Assembly: GCF_014643635.1 (NCBI RefSeq) | Contig: NZ_BMJV01000001.1 | Span: forward strand, 744,001-808,000 | Direction: 5' to 3' | Length of the DNA: 64,000 bases | From: Salipiger pallidus | GTDB lineage: Bacteria > Pseudomonadota > Alphaproteobacteria > Rhodobacterales > Rhodobacteraceae | Shown here: piece after piece, positions 1 to 11,430 of the stretch | Numbering within the stretch: the first letter of the stretch is position 1 | How the letters are laid out: each line of letters starts with the position of its first letter | The notes under the pieces: generated by a model | Database searches by the model: none | What the model saw: the letters and a program-made list of their open reading frames with translations, nothing else | Told to the model about the DNA's origin: nothing | Position numbers and translations under genes: made by a program

Positions 1-605
1 TGGCCGCGGGCTGCGAATGGCTGCACCTCGTCGACCTCAACGGCGCCTTCGCGGGCGAGCCGGTGAACGGAGACGCGGTCGAAACCATCCTCAAGACCAC
101 CAACACCCCGGCGCAGCTTGGGGGGGGAATCCGCGACATGGCCACCATCGAGCGCTGGATCGAACGCGGCCTTGCCCGTGTCATCCTTGGCACCGTGGCG
201 GTGGAGAACCCGGCGCTGGTGCGCGAGGCGGCCAAGGCATTCCCCGGCAAGATCGCCGTGGGCATCGACGCCCGTGACGGCATGGTCGCCACCAAGGGCT
301 GGGCCGAGGTGACGGACGTGGACGCGGTCGAGTTGGCGAAAAGCTTCGAGGACGATGGCGTCGCGGCGATCATCTACACGGACATCAACCGCGACGGCGC
401 CATGCAGGGGCCGAACATCGAATACACCGCCGCCATGGCGCGCGCCGTGACCATCCCGGTGATCGCTTCGGGCGGCGTGTCGTCCCTGCGCGACCTCAAG
501 GCGCTGCGCGATTGCGGCGCGTCGCTCAACGGTGCGATCTCGGGGCGGGCGCTTTACGATGGGGCCATTGACCTCGCCGAGGCGCTCAAGCTGCTCAAGG
601 GGTGA
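1..605 (+). CDS. hisA: HisA, phosphoribosylformimino-AICAR-phosphate isomerase (5'-truncated by window edge)
   Basis: Histidine biosynthesis isomerase that opens the ribose of ProFAR to give PRFAR in the cytoplasm. Reading from base 3 gives about 200 codons; the family is near 240, so roughly 40 N-terminal residues lie outside the window. The visible part has the TIM-barrel signatures of His[12 protein letters not shown] at the start, QLGGGIRDM for the first phosphate-binding loop, [12 protein letters not shown] in the middle and [12 protein letters not shown] plus [12 protein letters not shown] near the end. The last 11 bases overlap the 3' end of the convergent EEP gene. The hisA/hisF distinction rests on GGGIRDM and VDLNGAF, which fit HisA. 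Confidence 0.95.
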   Translation, partial: AAGCEWLHLVDLNGAFAGEPVNGDAVETILKTTNTPAQLGGGIRDMATIERWIERGLARVILGTVAVENPALVREAAKAFPGKIAVGIDARDGMVATKGWAEVTDVDAVELAKSFEDDGVAAIIYTDINRDGAMQGPNIEYTAAMARAVTIPVIASGGVSSLRDLKALRDCGASLNGAISGRALYDGAIDLAEALKLLKG

Positions 606-1590
606 TTGCAAGGTCCAGCGTGACCGGGAAATGGTCTGACGCTGTCAAAAGGGCGTCCCGCAAGCGGGGCGCCTCTTTTATGTCGGGGTCCCGCAGCGGG
701 TGCCAGATCAGCCAATGCGGGCCGAGCGCGGCAAGGTCCGGCGACACCATGATGTAGTCGAGCATCGCCTCGAGCACGCCGCCATCCTCATGCACGAAAC
801 GCGCTGAGCTGGGGCCGCCGGCCCCTTCGGCATCCTGCGCATGGGGATCGAACAGCGCCCGGTCCCCCTCCCCCGCGATGATCTCGACCGAGCTGCGCCC
901 GAAGAGGTTCTCGTACTCGTCGAGGCCCGGCCCGTCGTTGAGATCACCCAGCACGATGACGCTGTGCCCGTCATCCAGAAGGGCATCCACCCGGCGACGC
1001 AGCCATATCGCCTGAGCCAGCTGCTTGCGCCGGTTGGCGATGGACAGGCGCATCACCTCGTCGCGGGTGCGTGCGCCGTGGGGAGCCTTGGATTTCAGAT
1101 GCGCGCCGATGAGGTGCAGCACCTTGCCGTGGACGGACAGCGACACCTCGAGCGGTGGTTTCGAAAAGCTCACCCGATCCATGGTGGCATCCACATCGAG
1201 GTCGATGTCGAACGTGCCATCGAAGCGCGGCGCGGCATCGCTGCCCATGGGCGCATGGCGGGCATGGATCACCGCCGGGTCGTACATCAGCGCGATTTCC
1301 TGCTGGGTGTCGTTGACGAAGCCCGTGAGCACGCCGGTGGTCCTGAGACCGAACGCGGCGGCGAATTGCGACAGCGCCCGCGCTGTGGACCGGCGCGAGC
1401 CGGTGTCGGGGGCCTCAACCACCATGATGGCATCGGCATCCATGGCCGCAAAGACCGTGCCCAGCGCCTCGGCCTGCATGGCGCGGGTGATGCCATAGCG
1501 GCCGGACCGTCCACCGTCATGGCGCAGCAGGTGACCGGAATCATCGAACAGCGCATCGAACCATTCGATATTCCAAGTGGCAATGCGCAA
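595..1590 (-). CDS. Endonuclease/exonuclease/phosphatase (EEP) family protein
   Basis: A 331-residue Mg-dependent phosphohydrolase of the EEP fold (relatives cleave DNA, phosphoinositides or other phosphodiesters; the substrate here is unknown). The start [11 protein letters not shown] is the usual first EEP strand with the metal-binding Asn and Glu region; [16 protein letters not shown] and the C-terminal [10 protein letters not shown] supply the other active-site blocks. No signal peptide is visible, so it is probably cytoplasmic. The start codon is TTG at 1590-1588, placed directly against the TGA of the upstream TerB/J gene (TGATTG), which implies translational coupling. The domain begins exactly at this start, so it is probably correct despite the rare codon. 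Confidence 0.85.
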   Translation of the reverse strand: MRIATWNIEWFDALFDDSGHLLRHDGGRSGRYGITRAMQAEALGTVFAAMDADAIMVVEAPDTGSRRSTARALSQFAAAFGLRTTGVLTGFVNDTQQEIALMYDPAVIHARHAPMGSDAAPRFDGTFDIDLDVDATMDRVSFSKPPLEVSLSVHGKVLHLIGAHLKSKAPHGARTRDEVMRLSIANRRKQLAQAIWLRRRVDALLDDGHSVIVLGDLNDGPGLDEYENLFGRSSVEIIAGEGDRALFDPHAQDAEGAGGPSSARFVHEDGGVLEAMLDYIMVSPDLAALGPHWLIWHPLRDPDIKEAPRLRDALLTASDHFPVTLDLAITP

Positions 1591-2274
1591 TCAGGCAGCC
1601 CGCTGCGCCGAGATCTCTTCCCAGGCGCGGTTGATATCGATGAGGCGGGTCTCGGACAGTTTCACCGCCTCTTCAGGCACGCCGCGGGCGATCATCACGT
1701 CCGGGTGGCTGTCGCGAACCAGCTTGCGCCACCGGCGGCGGATCTCGTCCATGGGGGCATCGGGCGATACGCCAAGCACCGAGTAGGGATCGGGCTCGGC
1801 CCCTTCGACGAAACGGCAGCGCAGCTGCTGGAATTCACGCTCGGTAAAGCCGAAGATCTCGGACACCCGTTCAAGAAAGCGGTCCTCGTCCTCGTGGTAA
1901 TGCCCGTCGGCCACGGCGATGTGGAACAGCCCCTCCATGAGATCCTGCAGCGGCTCGGGTGTCTCGAGGAACATGCGCCGGATGCGCCGGGCGTATTCCT
2001 CGAACCCCGCAACGTCCTGCCTCGCGAGGTTGAACACCCGCGCGGCGGCGGCTTCGTCCTCGGGGGCGATCTGGAACACCTCGCGGAAGGCGGTCACCTC
2101 GTTGCGGGTCACGACGCCATCGGCCTTGGCCATCTTGGCCGACAAGGCGATCACCGCGATGGTGAAAGCGACGGTGCGCTCTGGCGACTGGCGCAGGCGG
2201 TCGAACACCGCACCGATGCCCTCGCCATTGGCAAGAGCTGAGAGGGCTTCGGTGATGCGGGTCCAGATCGACAT
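1591..2274 (-). CDS. TerB/DjlA-type protein with C-terminal J domain
   Basis: 227 residues. The N-terminal two thirds is an acidic helical TerB-like (tellurite-resistance B / DjlA middle) domain around residues 40-150, with ALSAKMAKADGVVTRNE and the later IAVADGHYHEDE repeat typical of that metal-binding fold. The last 65 residues are a J domain: YSVLGVSPDAP, then the diagnostic HPD inside RDSHPDVMI, ending with INRAWEEI. J domains stimulate DnaK ATPase, so this is a DnaK co-chaperone of DjlA architecture, but without the DjlA N-terminal membrane anchor. It is 14 bases from the GNAT gene upstream and touches the EEP gene downstream. Its ribosome-binding site is weak. Confidence 0.85.
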   Translation of the reverse strand: MSIWTRITEALSALANGEGIGAVFDRLRQSPERTVAFTIAVIALSAKMAKADGVVTRNEVTAFREVFQIAPEDEAAAARVFNLARQDVAGFEEYARRIRRMFLETPEPLQDLMEGLFHIAVADGHYHEDEDRFLERVSEIFGFTEREFQQLRCRFVEGAEPDPYSVLGVSPDAPMDEIRRRWRKLVRDSHPDVMIARGVPEEAVKLSETRLIDINRAWEEISAQRAA

Positions 2275-2288
2275 GGAGGCATGATAGT

Positions 2289-2831
2289 TCAGTGGCCGGG
2301 AACTGTCAGCGGCGCATCGATAAATTTCTGCATGAGCACAAGGTCTATCCAGCGTCCGAACTTGCGCCCCACCTCAGGCAGACGTGCGACCTCGGCAAAA
2401 CCGATTGCGCCGTGAAAGGCGATGCCCTCGGGGTTCTCGGACGACACGCCCGCAATGAGCGAATGCACGCCGCCTGCCCGCGCCACGTTCTCGAGCGCGG
2501 CCATCAGCGCCCGGCCTGCGCCCTTGCCGCGGGCCTCGGGCGCGAGGATCACCGTATGCTCGCGGGTGTGGGCATAGCCCGGCCCGCTGCGGAAGGCGAA
2601 AAAGCTGGCGAAACCGATGATCTGCCCCGCTGCCTCGGCCACGAGGAAGGCCTCGCCCCGCGCGGCGATGTCGGCGGCGACGCCCTCGGGGGTGCGCAGA
2701 TCGGTCGAGAAGGTAATCGACGTGGTTTCGATCCACGGGTTCCAGAAGGCACAGATCGCGGCGGCATCACCGACCCCTGCGGGCCGGATGATCATGCCCC
2801 CTGCCGGGCCGCCCGTCACATCAGGCCCCAA
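2289..2831 (-). CDS. GNAT-family N-acetyltransferase (phosphinothricin acetyltransferase-like)
   Basis: About 168-180 residues. The GNAT fold is clear: IIRPAGVGDAAAI at the first strand, the acetyl-CoA pyrophosphate loop in APEARGKGAGRALM, and a C-terminal GFAEVARLPEVGRKFGRW typical of the PAT/Bar-like branch that acetylates small amines or amino-acid analogues. The longest frame opens with TTG at 2831, touching the stop of the VOC gene. The ATG at 2795 (MIIRPAG) fits the family start better, although the purine-rich stretch before it is very close. The substrate is not predictable from sequence. Confidence 0.85.
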   Translation of the reverse strand: MGPDVTGGPAGGMIIRPAGVGDAAAICAFWNPWIETTSITFSTDLRTPEGVAADIAARGEAFLVAEAAGQIIGFASFFAFRSGPGYAHTREHTVILAPEARGKGAGRALMAALENVARAGGVHSLIAGVSSENPEGIAFHGAIGFAEVARLPEVGRKFGRWIDLVLMQKFIDAPLTVPGH

Positions 2832-3452
2832 TCACGTCAGGATCCGGTCATGTCCCTGCGCCGTGTGAACCGAACCGCGCAGGCCCGGCACATCGCCGGT
2901 GACGAACCGCACCAGCGGTGCGTCGAGATGCGGGGCCAGCAGCGCCTCGAGCGCGGCCGCCTCGGGATGCGTCACCTCAAGCCGTGTCAGCCGCGTGCCG
3001 GAGGCGGACAGCATCGCCCCTGCGGGCACCGGGCTGAGCCACTGGATCAGCGCCGGGAACAAGCCATCATAGGGCAGCAGCCCGTCCTCGGGGACCGTCA
3101 TCAGCCACTGCAGCCGCCCACGCGACAGCTCGACCACCTGGCCCGCCATGGGCAGGGCCTGCAGTGCCGCCTCCATGTCCGGCACCCGGCACACCCATTT
3201 ATCGAGCCGGGCCGGCCCCTTGAAGGCATCGAGCCCGAACCAGCGCGGCTTGCCCGGAGGCTCGGCACCCGGGTCGATGGCGATCGCCTCGAGATAAAGC
3301 CCTCCGCCCAGCCCCAGAAGCTGGTTGTGCGTGCCATAGATGGGGTGGCTTCCCCCCGGTTCCATGGGCATGCCCACGGCGGCCTCGGCGTGGGCGGCCG
3401 CTTCTTCCAGCGTCTCGCCAAGCACCGCAATGTGATCGAGCGTAAGGGTCAT
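2832..3452 (-). CDS. VOC-superfamily glyoxalase-like protein
   Basis: 206 residues from the ATG at 3452 (MTLTLDHIAVLGE); the open frame extends further upstream but the domain begins here. LDHIAVLG followed by YGTHNQLLGLGGGLYLEAIAI is the first beta-alpha-beta-beta-beta module of a glyoxalase-like (PF13468-type) protein, with paired modules expected. It lies next to methylmalonyl-CoA mutase, and methylmalonyl-CoA epimerase is also a VOC protein. However, epimerases are near 135 residues and have different metal-ligand spacing, so I do not call it an epimerase. It ends where the acetyltransferase gene may begin. Function unknown. Confidence 0.75.
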   Translation of the reverse strand: MTLTLDHIAVLGETLEEAAAHAEAAVGMPMEPGGSHPIYGTHNQLLGLGGGLYLEAIAIDPGAEPPGKPRWFGLDAFKGPARLDKWVCRVPDMEAALQALPMAGQVVELSRGRLQWLMTVPEDGLLPYDGLFPALIQWLSPVPAGAMLSASGTRLTRLEVTHPEAAALEALLAPHLDAPLVRFVTGDVPGLRGSVHTAQGHDRILT

Positions 3453-3593
3453 CCGATGCCCATTGTTCTGAATATCCGAGAAAAGATAGGGCAGCGCGCA
3501 AGCCAAGAAAACGCAAAAAACGCAATGCGGGCCGAAGGCTGTGCCCCCGGCCCGCAGAACCGTTGCCAAAATGTTGCCTTCGAGGAAGCTGAC

Positions 3594-5723
3594 CTAGCCC
3601 TTCGCCTCCCCGATCAGGCCAAGGATGTCCTTGGCCGCATCCGGGATATTGGTGCCCGGCCCAAAGATCGCCTTCACCCCGGCATCATAGAGAAACTTGT
3701 AATCCTGGTGGGGAATCACCCCGCCGCAGATCACGATGATGTCCTCTGCGCCCTGATCCTTGAGGGCCTGCACCAGCTGCGGCGCGAGGGTCTTGTGCCC
3801 CGCCGCCTGGCTCGAGATGCCGATGATGTGCACGTCGTTGTCGATGGCATCCTGCGCCGCCTCTTCTGGGGTCTGGAACAGCGGGCCCACGTCCACGTCG
3901 AAGCCGATGTCGGCAAAGGCGGTGGCGATCACCTTGGCGCCGCGATCATGGCCGTCCTGGCCCATCTTGACCACGAGCATGCGCGGGCGGCGCCCCTCGG
4001 CCTCAGCGAAATCCTCAACCGCCTTCTGGATGGCGGCAAAGCCCTCGTCGCCCTCGTAAGCGGCGCCATAGACCCCGGCCAGCGTCTTGACCTCGGCCCG
4101 GTGACGACCGAACACCTTCTCCATTGCCATGCTGATCTCTCCGACCGTGGCCCGGGTGCGGGCGGCCTCGACCGCTGCCTCGAGCAGGTTGCCGCCGTCC
4201 TTCGCACGCCGCTCCAGTTCCGCGAGCGCCGCATCGCAGGCCGCCTCGTCGCGGGTCCTGCGGATCTTCTCCAGCGAGGCGACCTGCCCCTCACGGACCT
4301 TGGCGTTGTCGATGTCGAGGATGTCGAGCTCGTCCTCCTTCTCGAGCCGGTACTTGTTGACCCCGACGATCACGTCGGTGCCCCGGTCGATGTCCGCCTG
4401 CCTGCGGGCGGCGGTTTCCTCGATGCGCAGCTTGGGCATGCCCGAGGCGACGGCCTTGGTCATGCCGCCCATCTCGTCCACTTCCTCGATCAGCTTCCAC
4501 GCGGCCTCGGCCAGATCGGCGGTCAGCTTTTCGACGTAGTAGGAACCGGCCATGGGATCGACCACCTTGGTGACGCCGGTTTCCTCCTGCAGCACCAGCT
4601 GCGTGTTGCGCGCGATGCGCGCCGAGAATTCCGTCGGCAGGGCAATGGCTTCGTCCAGCGCGTTGGTGTGCAGCGACTGGGTGCCGCCCAGCACGGCGCT
4701 CATTGCCTCGTAGGCGGTGCGGATGACGTTATTGTAGGGGTCCTGCTCGGCCAGCGAGACGCCCGAGGTCTGGCAATGGGTCCGCAGCATCTTGGAGCGG
4801 GGCGATTGCGCTCCTAGCTCGGTCATGATGCGCGACCAGAGCATCCGGGCGGCGCGCAGCTTCGCGATCTCCATGAAAAAGTTCTTGCCGATGGCAAAGA
4901 AGAACGACAGCCGGCCAGCGAACTTGTCGATGTCCATGCCCGCATCCATTGCCGTCTTCACGTATTCCTTGCCGTCCGCGAGGGTGAAGGCCAGCTCCTG
5001 TACGAGGTTCGCCCCCGCCTCCTGCATGTGGTAGCCGGAGATCGAGATGGAGTTGAACTTGGGCATCTCGGCGCTGGTGTATTCGATGATGTCCGAGATG
5101 ATCCGCATCGATGGCTCGGGCGGATAGATGTAGGTGTTGCGGACCATGAACTCCTTGAGGATGTCATTCTGGATGGTCCCCGAAAGCAGCGCCTTGTCGT
5201 GGCCCTGTTCCTCGCCGGTGACGATGAAGTTGGCCAGCACCGGGATCACCGCGCCGTTCATGGTCATCGACACGGACACCTTGTCGAGCGGGATGCCCCC
5301 GAAGAGCACCTTCATGTCCTCCACGCTGTCGATGGCGACACCGGCCTTGCCCACGTCGCCGACCACGCGGGGGTGGTCGCTGTCATAGCCGCGGTGCGTG
5401 GCCAGGTCGAAGGCCACCGACACGCCCTGCTGCCCGGCGGCAAGCGCCTTGCGGTAGAAGGCGTTGGATTCCTCCGCCGTGGAGAAACCCGCGTATTGCC
5501 GAATGGTCCACGGGCGGCCGGCGTACATCGTCGCCTTCACGCCGCGGGTGAAGGGCTCCATCCCCGGCAACTCTCCCATCTGGGGCAGCCCATCGAGATC
5601 GGCAGCGGTATAGACCGGCTTGACCTCGATCCCCTCGAGCGTGTCCCAGTTGAGAGCCTCCAGCGGGCGCCCCCGCAGTTCCTTTTCAGCCAGAGTGCGC
5701 CAATCGTCCAGTTTGGCTGTCAT
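3594..5723 (-). CDS. scpA: Methylmalonyl-CoA mutase, single-chain, adenosylcobalamin-dependent
   Basis: 709 residues, the usual length of single-chain ScpA/McmA enzymes. It interconverts (R)-methylmalonyl-CoA and succinyl-CoA, the last step of propionyl-CoA assimilation; the carboxylase genes for the first step are downstream in this window. The N-terminal substrate barrel carries [20 protein letters not shown] and the C-terminal cobalamin domain has [13 protein letters not shown], where His592 is the expected lower axial cobalt ligand (DxHxxG). QAAGHKTL and [10 protein letters not shown] complete the B12 pocket. The ATG at 5723 is preceded by a good AGAGAGG site that lies inside the 3' end of the sulfotransferase-like gene; the overlap is 38 bases. 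Confidence 0.96.
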   Translation of the reverse strand: MTAKLDDWRTLAEKELRGRPLEALNWDTLEGIEVKPVYTAADLDGLPQMGELPGMEPFTRGVKATMYAGRPWTIRQYAGFSTAEESNAFYRKALAAGQQGVSVAFDLATHRGYDSDHPRVVGDVGKAGVAIDSVEDMKVLFGGIPLDKVSVSMTMNGAVIPVLANFIVTGEEQGHDKALLSGTIQNDILKEFMVRNTYIYPPEPSMRIISDIIEYTSAEMPKFNSISISGYHMQEAGANLVQELAFTLADGKEYVKTAMDAGMDIDKFAGRLSFFFAIGKNFFMEIAKLRAARMLWSRIMTELGAQSPRSKMLRTHCQTSGVSLAEQDPYNNVIRTAYEAMSAVLGGTQSLHTNALDEAIALPTEFSARIARNTQLVLQEETGVTKVVDPMAGSYYVEKLTADLAEAAWKLIEEVDEMGGMTKAVASGMPKLRIEETAARRQADIDRGTDVIVGVNKYRLEKEDELDILDIDNAKVREGQVASLEKIRRTRDEAACDAALAELERRAKDGGNLLEAAVEAARTRATVGEISMAMEKVFGRHRAEVKTLAGVYGAAYEGDEGFAAIQKAVEDFAEAEGRRPRMLVVKMGQDGHDRGAKVIATAFADIGFDVDVGPLFQTPEEAAQDAIDNDVHIIGISSQAAGHKTLAPQLVQALKDQGAEDIIVICGGVIPHQDYKFLYDAGVKAIFGPGTNIPDAAKDILGLIGEAKG

Positions 5724-6606
5724 CGTCCTGTCCTCTCTCTGTAGGAGCCGGCGGCCAGCGTGGCCTCTCCGTGCCGGACTCCGGGTCCTCTGTCAGTCGA
5801 GCCAGCCCGCCCGCCCCTGAATGGAGCCAGAACAGGTCGTCGGCATAGCGCTCGCGCAGGGGCGCGAGCTGGTGCGGGGCGAAGGGCATGAACCGCCCCT
5901 CCCCCTGTGGCAGCGCGGCGGGGTTGCCCCCCCGCTCGCGCAGAAGATCGGCCAGCGCGGCAAGGTCCGGGCTGCGATGCGCCCAGATCCCGCCCATGGG
6001 CAGCGGCGGCGCCCGTCGCAGCCCGGTGGCCACCCGCAGCAGCTGGTCGGGCCGCGAGGTAAAGCGTTCGAAGGGCGTCACCACGATGTCCGCGCCGGGC
6101 CAGGCAGCGGCGATCTCGGGGATCACCTGACGCCACGAGCGCTGATGGGCACAGATCTCGTCGAGCAGCGCCGGCTCCGGAAGCGGCAGGCCGCGCGGCA
6201 TGAGATAGGCCAGCAGCGAGGCCCACCACATCTCGGGTGAGCGAATCTGCAGCACGATGCGCGTCACCTGCGGGAAGGCCAGCGCCACCCGTGCCAGCCG
6301 GTCTCCGGCCCCGGGGTAGAGCGCCCGTGCCCGGAGGCAGGCACGCGGCGTGCCAAGCATGTTCACGTCCGTGACCAGAAGCTGCGACAGCCCCCGCCGC
6401 CGCGACGCCTCGACCGCGAGGCGCACACGGCCCGGTGCCCGGTTCGGCTGCGCATCGTAAAGGCCGTGGAACAGCCCCTGCCGGGTGCGCTGCGGCCCCC
6501 AGAAGCCGATCCCAAGCCCCGCAAGTTCTGCGTCCACGCTGCGCAGGTAGCAGTGGAAACTGGCGGCCCCGGTGCGATGGGCCCCGAGATGCAAGATGAT
6601 GTCCAT
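5686..6606 (-). CDS. Sulfotransferase-like hypothetical protein
   Basis: 306 residues. The start [21 protein letters not shown] resembles the 5'-phosphosulfate-binding loop of bacterial sulfotransferase-like proteins, with Arg-Thr-Gly in place of the usual Lys-Thr-Gly. [15 protein letters not shown] matches the 3'-phosphate-binding Arg/Ser block. No signal peptide. The C-terminal 40 residues (from about LTEDPESG) are polar, low in structure and overlap the start of the mutase in another frame, so the C-terminus may be poorly constrained. Donor and acceptor are unknown. The assignment rests on two motifs, so a P-loop protein of another kind is possible. Confidence 0.6.
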   Translation of the reverse strand: MDIILHLGAHRTGAASFHCYLRSVDAELAGLGIGFWGPQRTRQGLFHGLYDAQPNRAPGRVRLAVEASRRRGLSQLLVTDVNMLGTPRACLRARALYPGAGDRLARVALAFPQVTRIVLQIRSPEMWWASLLAYLMPRGLPLPEPALLDEICAHQRSWRQVIPEIAAAWPGADIVVTPFERFTSRPDQLLRVATGLRRAPPLPMGGIWAHRSPDLAALADLLRERGGNPAALPQGEGRFMPFAPHQLAPLRERYADDLFWLHSGAGGLARLTEDPESGTERPRWPPAPTERGQDDDSQTGRLAHSG

Positions 6607-6742
6607 GGCTGGCTCTCATGCTGGGAAGGTCAGGCTGCATCATGCCCCCTGCTCCGTGAGAAACCGGTTAAGACAAGGAAAATTCATCTCACTCCGTCGC
6701 ATAGCCTGTGCAGGCGCCACCGTGATGCTTATATCTGGAAGC

Positions 6743-7237
6743 ATGACCAGATCCGTGATCCCCGCCCTGCTTGCCGCCCTCGCCCTTCTGCCCGCAGCGG
6801 GTGTGGCCGTCCTGCCATCGGGCGGCATGGCCCAGACCGAAGCCGCGGATGATCCGGTGAGCATCATCCAGCCGGTCACCGACCAGACGCTGGAGGATTT
6901 TCTGTGGATCGCGCGGCCTCTCGTCGTGTTTGCGGACAACCCGGCGGATCCGCGATACGTGCAGCAGATGCAGCTGATCACCCAGCGGCTCGATGCGCTG
7001 GCGGATCGCGACGTGGTGGTGCTCACCGATACGGACCCGAGCGCGCGCAGCGCCATCCGGCGCGAGTTGCGCCCGCGCGGATTTGCCCTGAACCTCATCG
7101 CGAAAGACGGCACCGTCCTGCTGCGCAAGCCTGCGCCCTGGGACGTGCGGGAAATCTCGCGGTCGATCGACAAGCAGCCTCTGCGCCAGCAGGAGGTGCG
7201 CGACCGGCGTGATGCGAATGCCCCGGTGACCCAGTAA
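6743..7237 (+). CDS. DUF4174 domain-containing exported protein
   Basis: 164 residues from the ATG at 6743 (MTRSVIPALLAALALLP), chosen because it gives a clean Sec signal peptide ending near GGMAQTEA; the open frame continues upstream without a domain. The mature part carries the DUF4174 pattern: LEDFLWIARPLVVFADN, a central Asp/Arg stretch (DRDVVVLTDTD) and RGFALNLIAKDGTVLLRKP, which looks like a thioredoxin-fold variant without a CxxC pair. It would act in the periplasm. It is transcribed away from the sulfotransferase-like gene and converges on the lipoprotein at 7506. Biochemical role unknown. Confidence 0.75.
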   Translation: MTRSVIPALLAALALLPAAGVAVLPSGGMAQTEAADDPVSIIQPVTDQTLEDFLWIARPLVVFADNPADPRYVQQMQLITQRLDALADRDVVVLTDTDPSARSAIRRELRPRGFALNLIAKDGTVLLRKPAPWDVREISRSIDKQPLRQQEVRDRRDANAPVTQ

Positions 7238-7505
7238 GGCAAGGGTTCGCCGCGCGCTCCGCTGTCGCGCTGGCGTTGGCATTGCAGCCTACCGCCCGGC
7301 AGGCGCTGGCAAGCCGATCGCTTGTCCTGCGGCTCTGCAATAAGCCGTCCGGGGTCATGCAGCACTGCCACAAACCGCCGGCCCTGCAGCCCATCAAGGC
7401 AGAAGTGCTGCCACAGGGCCAACGGGCTGCTCAACGCGGCATTCCAGACCCCGGCACCATGCACCGACCGCAGTTGCAGGCACCGACGTCGCGCCTCAGC
7501 GGGCC

Positions 7506-8033
7506 CTAGTCGTAGCCGCGCAGCACCCAGGCGCGTTTCTCGCCCCAGTCCACCAGCGACAGGGTCCGTGCCTCGGGGTCGTAGACCGTCACCACCTCGG
7601 GGTCGGTCATGGCTTGGTAGAGCGGCGTCTGAAGGTCCTTCGTCAGGCAATGCAGCGCGCCGGTCACTCCGGCGGAGTTGATCCCGAAGGAAACCGGATG
7701 CTCCAGCGCGCGAATCTCTTTGGAAAGCTCGTTGGGACTGAGGCCCACGTCGAAGGCCACCGTGCGCCCCCGGTCGATCAGGTAGAGCGCCCCTGTCAGG
7801 TCCCCTGCACGCATTACCCGCGGCTTGGTGTAGCGCGAATAGAGCGTGAACAACGCAGCCGTGCAGCCGAGGTGATCCTCGTAATAGACCGTATCGCGCA
7901 GGAACAGCGTTCCCTCCAGCTGCTTGCGCAGCTTGGCCTCGGTCTCGAAGACGCAGGCCGCCAGCAGCAGCGGCACCAGCAGCACCGCCACGCGCCAGCG
8001 CAGCCCGGCCCAGAGCCGTTTCACAAATCCCAT
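7506..8033 (-). CDS. Hypothetical lipoprotein downstream of pccA
   Basis: 175 residues. A basic N-terminus and hydrophobic stretch end in a lipobox (LLAAC, Cys27), so it is predicted to be lipidated and held in the periplasm. The mature part contains VYYEDHLGCTAALFTLYS and a C-terminal tail rich in Trp/Asp (SLVDWGEKRAWVLRGYD), with several Cys that could pair. I recognise no domain. It follows pccA on the same strand after 156 bases, a position that suggests co-transcription but not a role in carboxylation. Confidence 0.65.
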   Translation of the reverse strand: MGFVKRLWAGLRWRVAVLLVPLLLAACVFETEAKLRKQLEGTLFLRDTVYYEDHLGCTAALFTLYSRYTKPRVMRAGDLTGALYLIDRGRTVAFDVGLSPNELSKEIRALEHPVSFGINSAGVTGALHCLTKDLQTPLYQAMTDPEVVTVYDPEARTLSLVDWGEKRAWVLRGYD

Positions 8034-8189
8034 GACGCCCGCCTGTGACAGGACGCCCCCACGGGAGCAGACTGGCCCCGTAATATTTACCGCAGCTTAG
8101 GAAATGGGGGCGATGCCGTGACATGCCCCGCGAATGCAGGGCATTGCCCGGCATCTGCGCTATGTCACGACCTCCCCCCATGGCGTGCC

Positions 8190-10190
<2,001 letters not shown>

Positions 10191-10254
10191 GGCTGTCCCT
10201 TTCCTATCTTCTCACGATCGGCCGAAGCGCTCTGGCCCGGCCGCCCCCTCTGGT

Positions 10255-10296
10255 CACGAAAAAAGCCACCGTGGCCCGGCAGGGCCACGGTGGCTT
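10255..10296 (-). terminator. Rho-independent terminator of the 10344 lipoprotein gene
   Basis: A perfect 15-bp stem (10263-10277 with 10282-10296) around a 4-base loop, followed on the minus strand by six T (10264-10259). It is 48 bases past the stop codon of the glycine-rich lipoprotein gene and ahead of pccA, so pccA transcription coming through here would be reduced unless there is read-through. Confidence 0.9.
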
Positions 10297-10343
10297 CGAT
10301 GTCACGAACCGCCCGCGCCTCAGACGCGGGGCGGGCCGGAATA

Positions 10344-10553
10344 TCAGTTGCAGTACTGCGGGGTGACGTCGTCGCAGACGATGCCTGCGGTTGCGCCCAC
10401 TGCTGCGCCGACGGTGCCGTCACCACCGGTTGCACGGTCCACGAGGTAGCCCGCGCCTGCGCCCATGCCGGCACGCGGCAGGTCCGACGTTTCGCAAGCT
10501 GCGACGGTGAACAGGCCGAGGACGGCGACGGTGCGGATGATGGTCTTACCCAT
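10344..10553 (-). CDS. Small glycine-rich lipoprotein
   Basis: 69 residues from the ATG at 10553 (MGKTIIRT), which has an AGGGAG ribosome-binding site 8 bases ahead; the upstream open frame has no site. The signal peptide ends in the lipobox TVAAC (Cys20). The mature peptide is short and alternates Gly/Ala (GMGAGAGYL, TVGAAVGATAGI), a glycine-zipper pattern that tends to insert in or pack against membranes, and ends with two Cys (IVCDDVTPQYCN) that could form a disulfide. Function unknown. A strong terminator follows it, so it is probably a single-gene unit. Confidence 0.75.
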   Translation of the reverse strand: MGKTIIRTVAVLGLFTVAACETSDLPRAGMGAGAGYLVDRATGGDGTVGAAVGATAGIVCDDVTPQYCN

Positions 10554-10905
10554 GATGGAAACTCCCTGTGTTCCGTAAAAGCAATCGTGCTTACAACGAC
10601 ACCATTGGCGCGGAAGTTCCAAGGCAATTTAATAAACTTGGAATATGAGCCGGCAAGATACCGCCCGTGCCGCGCCGCAGCGGCAAGGCCTTGCCTGCCG
10701 GGGCGCACTATAACGCGGTGGAATGCGGGCAGGCCGACCGGGGACGCGGCAGCCCACCCGCAAGGGAGCGATCGGCCGGTAGCCGCGATACGGCCCACGG
10801 ACGATACACAAAGCCTGCCCCGCCCCCGACGCCGGACCAAGCGCGGCAATGCCGCGAGGCCTGCATCGGCGCGCTCTCGCGCAGGAATGGCGGGGACAGG
10901 CCGGA
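10554..10905. other. 352-base intergenic stretch upstream of the small lipoprotein
   Basis: I see no gene here on either strand. The part next to the lipoprotein start is AT-rich compared with its surroundings and holds an interrupted inverted repeat, TTCCAAG (10617-10623) and CTTGGAA (10637-10643) around an AATTTAATAAA core, which is probably the promoter/operator of the lipoprotein. The remainder, up to the end of the 10906 gene, is GC-rich and shows nothing else I can support. Confidence 0.5.
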
Positions 10906-11268
10906 TCACGCCCAGTCCTCGTTCTCTTCGAAGGCTTCGGGGAAGCTGGCGCGGGCCACGTCCTCGTTGATGATCAGCAGCGCCTCGTAGCTTTCGGGAT
11001 CGAACGGATCGTCGTAGGGCAGCACCTCTCGACCAAAGAGCCACGACAGGCGGCCCGAATCGAGGTTGCCCCGTTCGAACGGCTCCGTGCCGAAATGCGC
11101 CCAGAGCGAGGCCATGAAGGCCGTGTCGGCACGCTTATCCGGTGCCCGACGGTCGCGATAACGCTCGCGCTTGATCAGCGGCGTGGCGCCCTTGGGATTG
11201 GCCCGGCGGATGGTGAACTGGTAGTCGGAGCCTGGAAGACGGCCCGGGAAGCCTCGGTGCTTCAGCAT
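10906..11268 (-). CDS. Conserved hypothetical protein of the pcc locus
   Basis: 120 residues starting at the ATG at 11268 (MLKHRGFPGRLPGS), which has a consensus AGGAGG site; the longer frame to 11370 has none. The protein is soluble and charged, with a Lys/Arg-rich first half (LIKRERYRDRRAPDKRADT) and an acidic C-terminus (FDPESYEALLIINEDVARA, ending EENEDWA). I do not recognise a domain. It sits between two lipoprotein genes in the pccB-pccA interval. Confidence 0.7.
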   Translation of the reverse strand: MLKHRGFPGRLPGSDYQFTIRRANPKGATPLIKRERYRDRRAPDKRADTAFMASLWAHFGTEPFERGNLDSGRLSWLFGREVLPYDDPFDPESYEALLIINEDVARASFPEAFEENEDWA

Positions 11269-11401
11269 ACCGCGCCCTCCTGGTTGAAAAGCTGCGTGAT
11301 GATGAAGGCCGATTCGAGGCCGGAGGGCTGAACGGGGCCGGTGGCCCGCGCGCTCAGCGCCATGCCGCACGCCGCGACATGAGCGCGGCGGCGGGTAACG
11401 T

Positions 11402-11423
11402 GGGCGGACCTTGCGGTCCGCCC
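11402..11423 (-). terminator. Hairpin after the 46-residue lipoprotein gene
   Basis: A perfect 9-bp GC-rich stem (11402-11410 with 11415-11423) with a 4-base loop, starting 8 bases beyond the stop codon at 11431. There is no T-tract on the minus strand, so it may act as an mRNA 3' end stabiliser or a weak terminator. Confidence 0.5.
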
Positions 11424-11430
11424 GCCGTCA

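Noticed and set aside
1-605. hisA as a truncated pseudogene
   Set aside because: The frame is open to the first base of the window and all visible motifs are intact; the missing N-terminus is due to the window edge.
841-2241. 466-codon plus-strand frame opposite EEP and TerB/J genes
   Set aside because: Spans two real minus-strand genes and their junction; composition is that of an antisense shadow.
2292-4817. 841-codon plus-strand frame opposite the acetyltransferase, VOC and mutase genes
   Set aside because: Same antisense effect; the minus-strand proteins are recognisable over their full length and this frame has no family features or start signals.
6640-8181. 513-codon minus-strand frame across DUF4174 and the lipoprotein at 7506
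   Set aside because: Crosses a convergent gene pair in the wrong frame; both real genes have signal peptides and proper starts.
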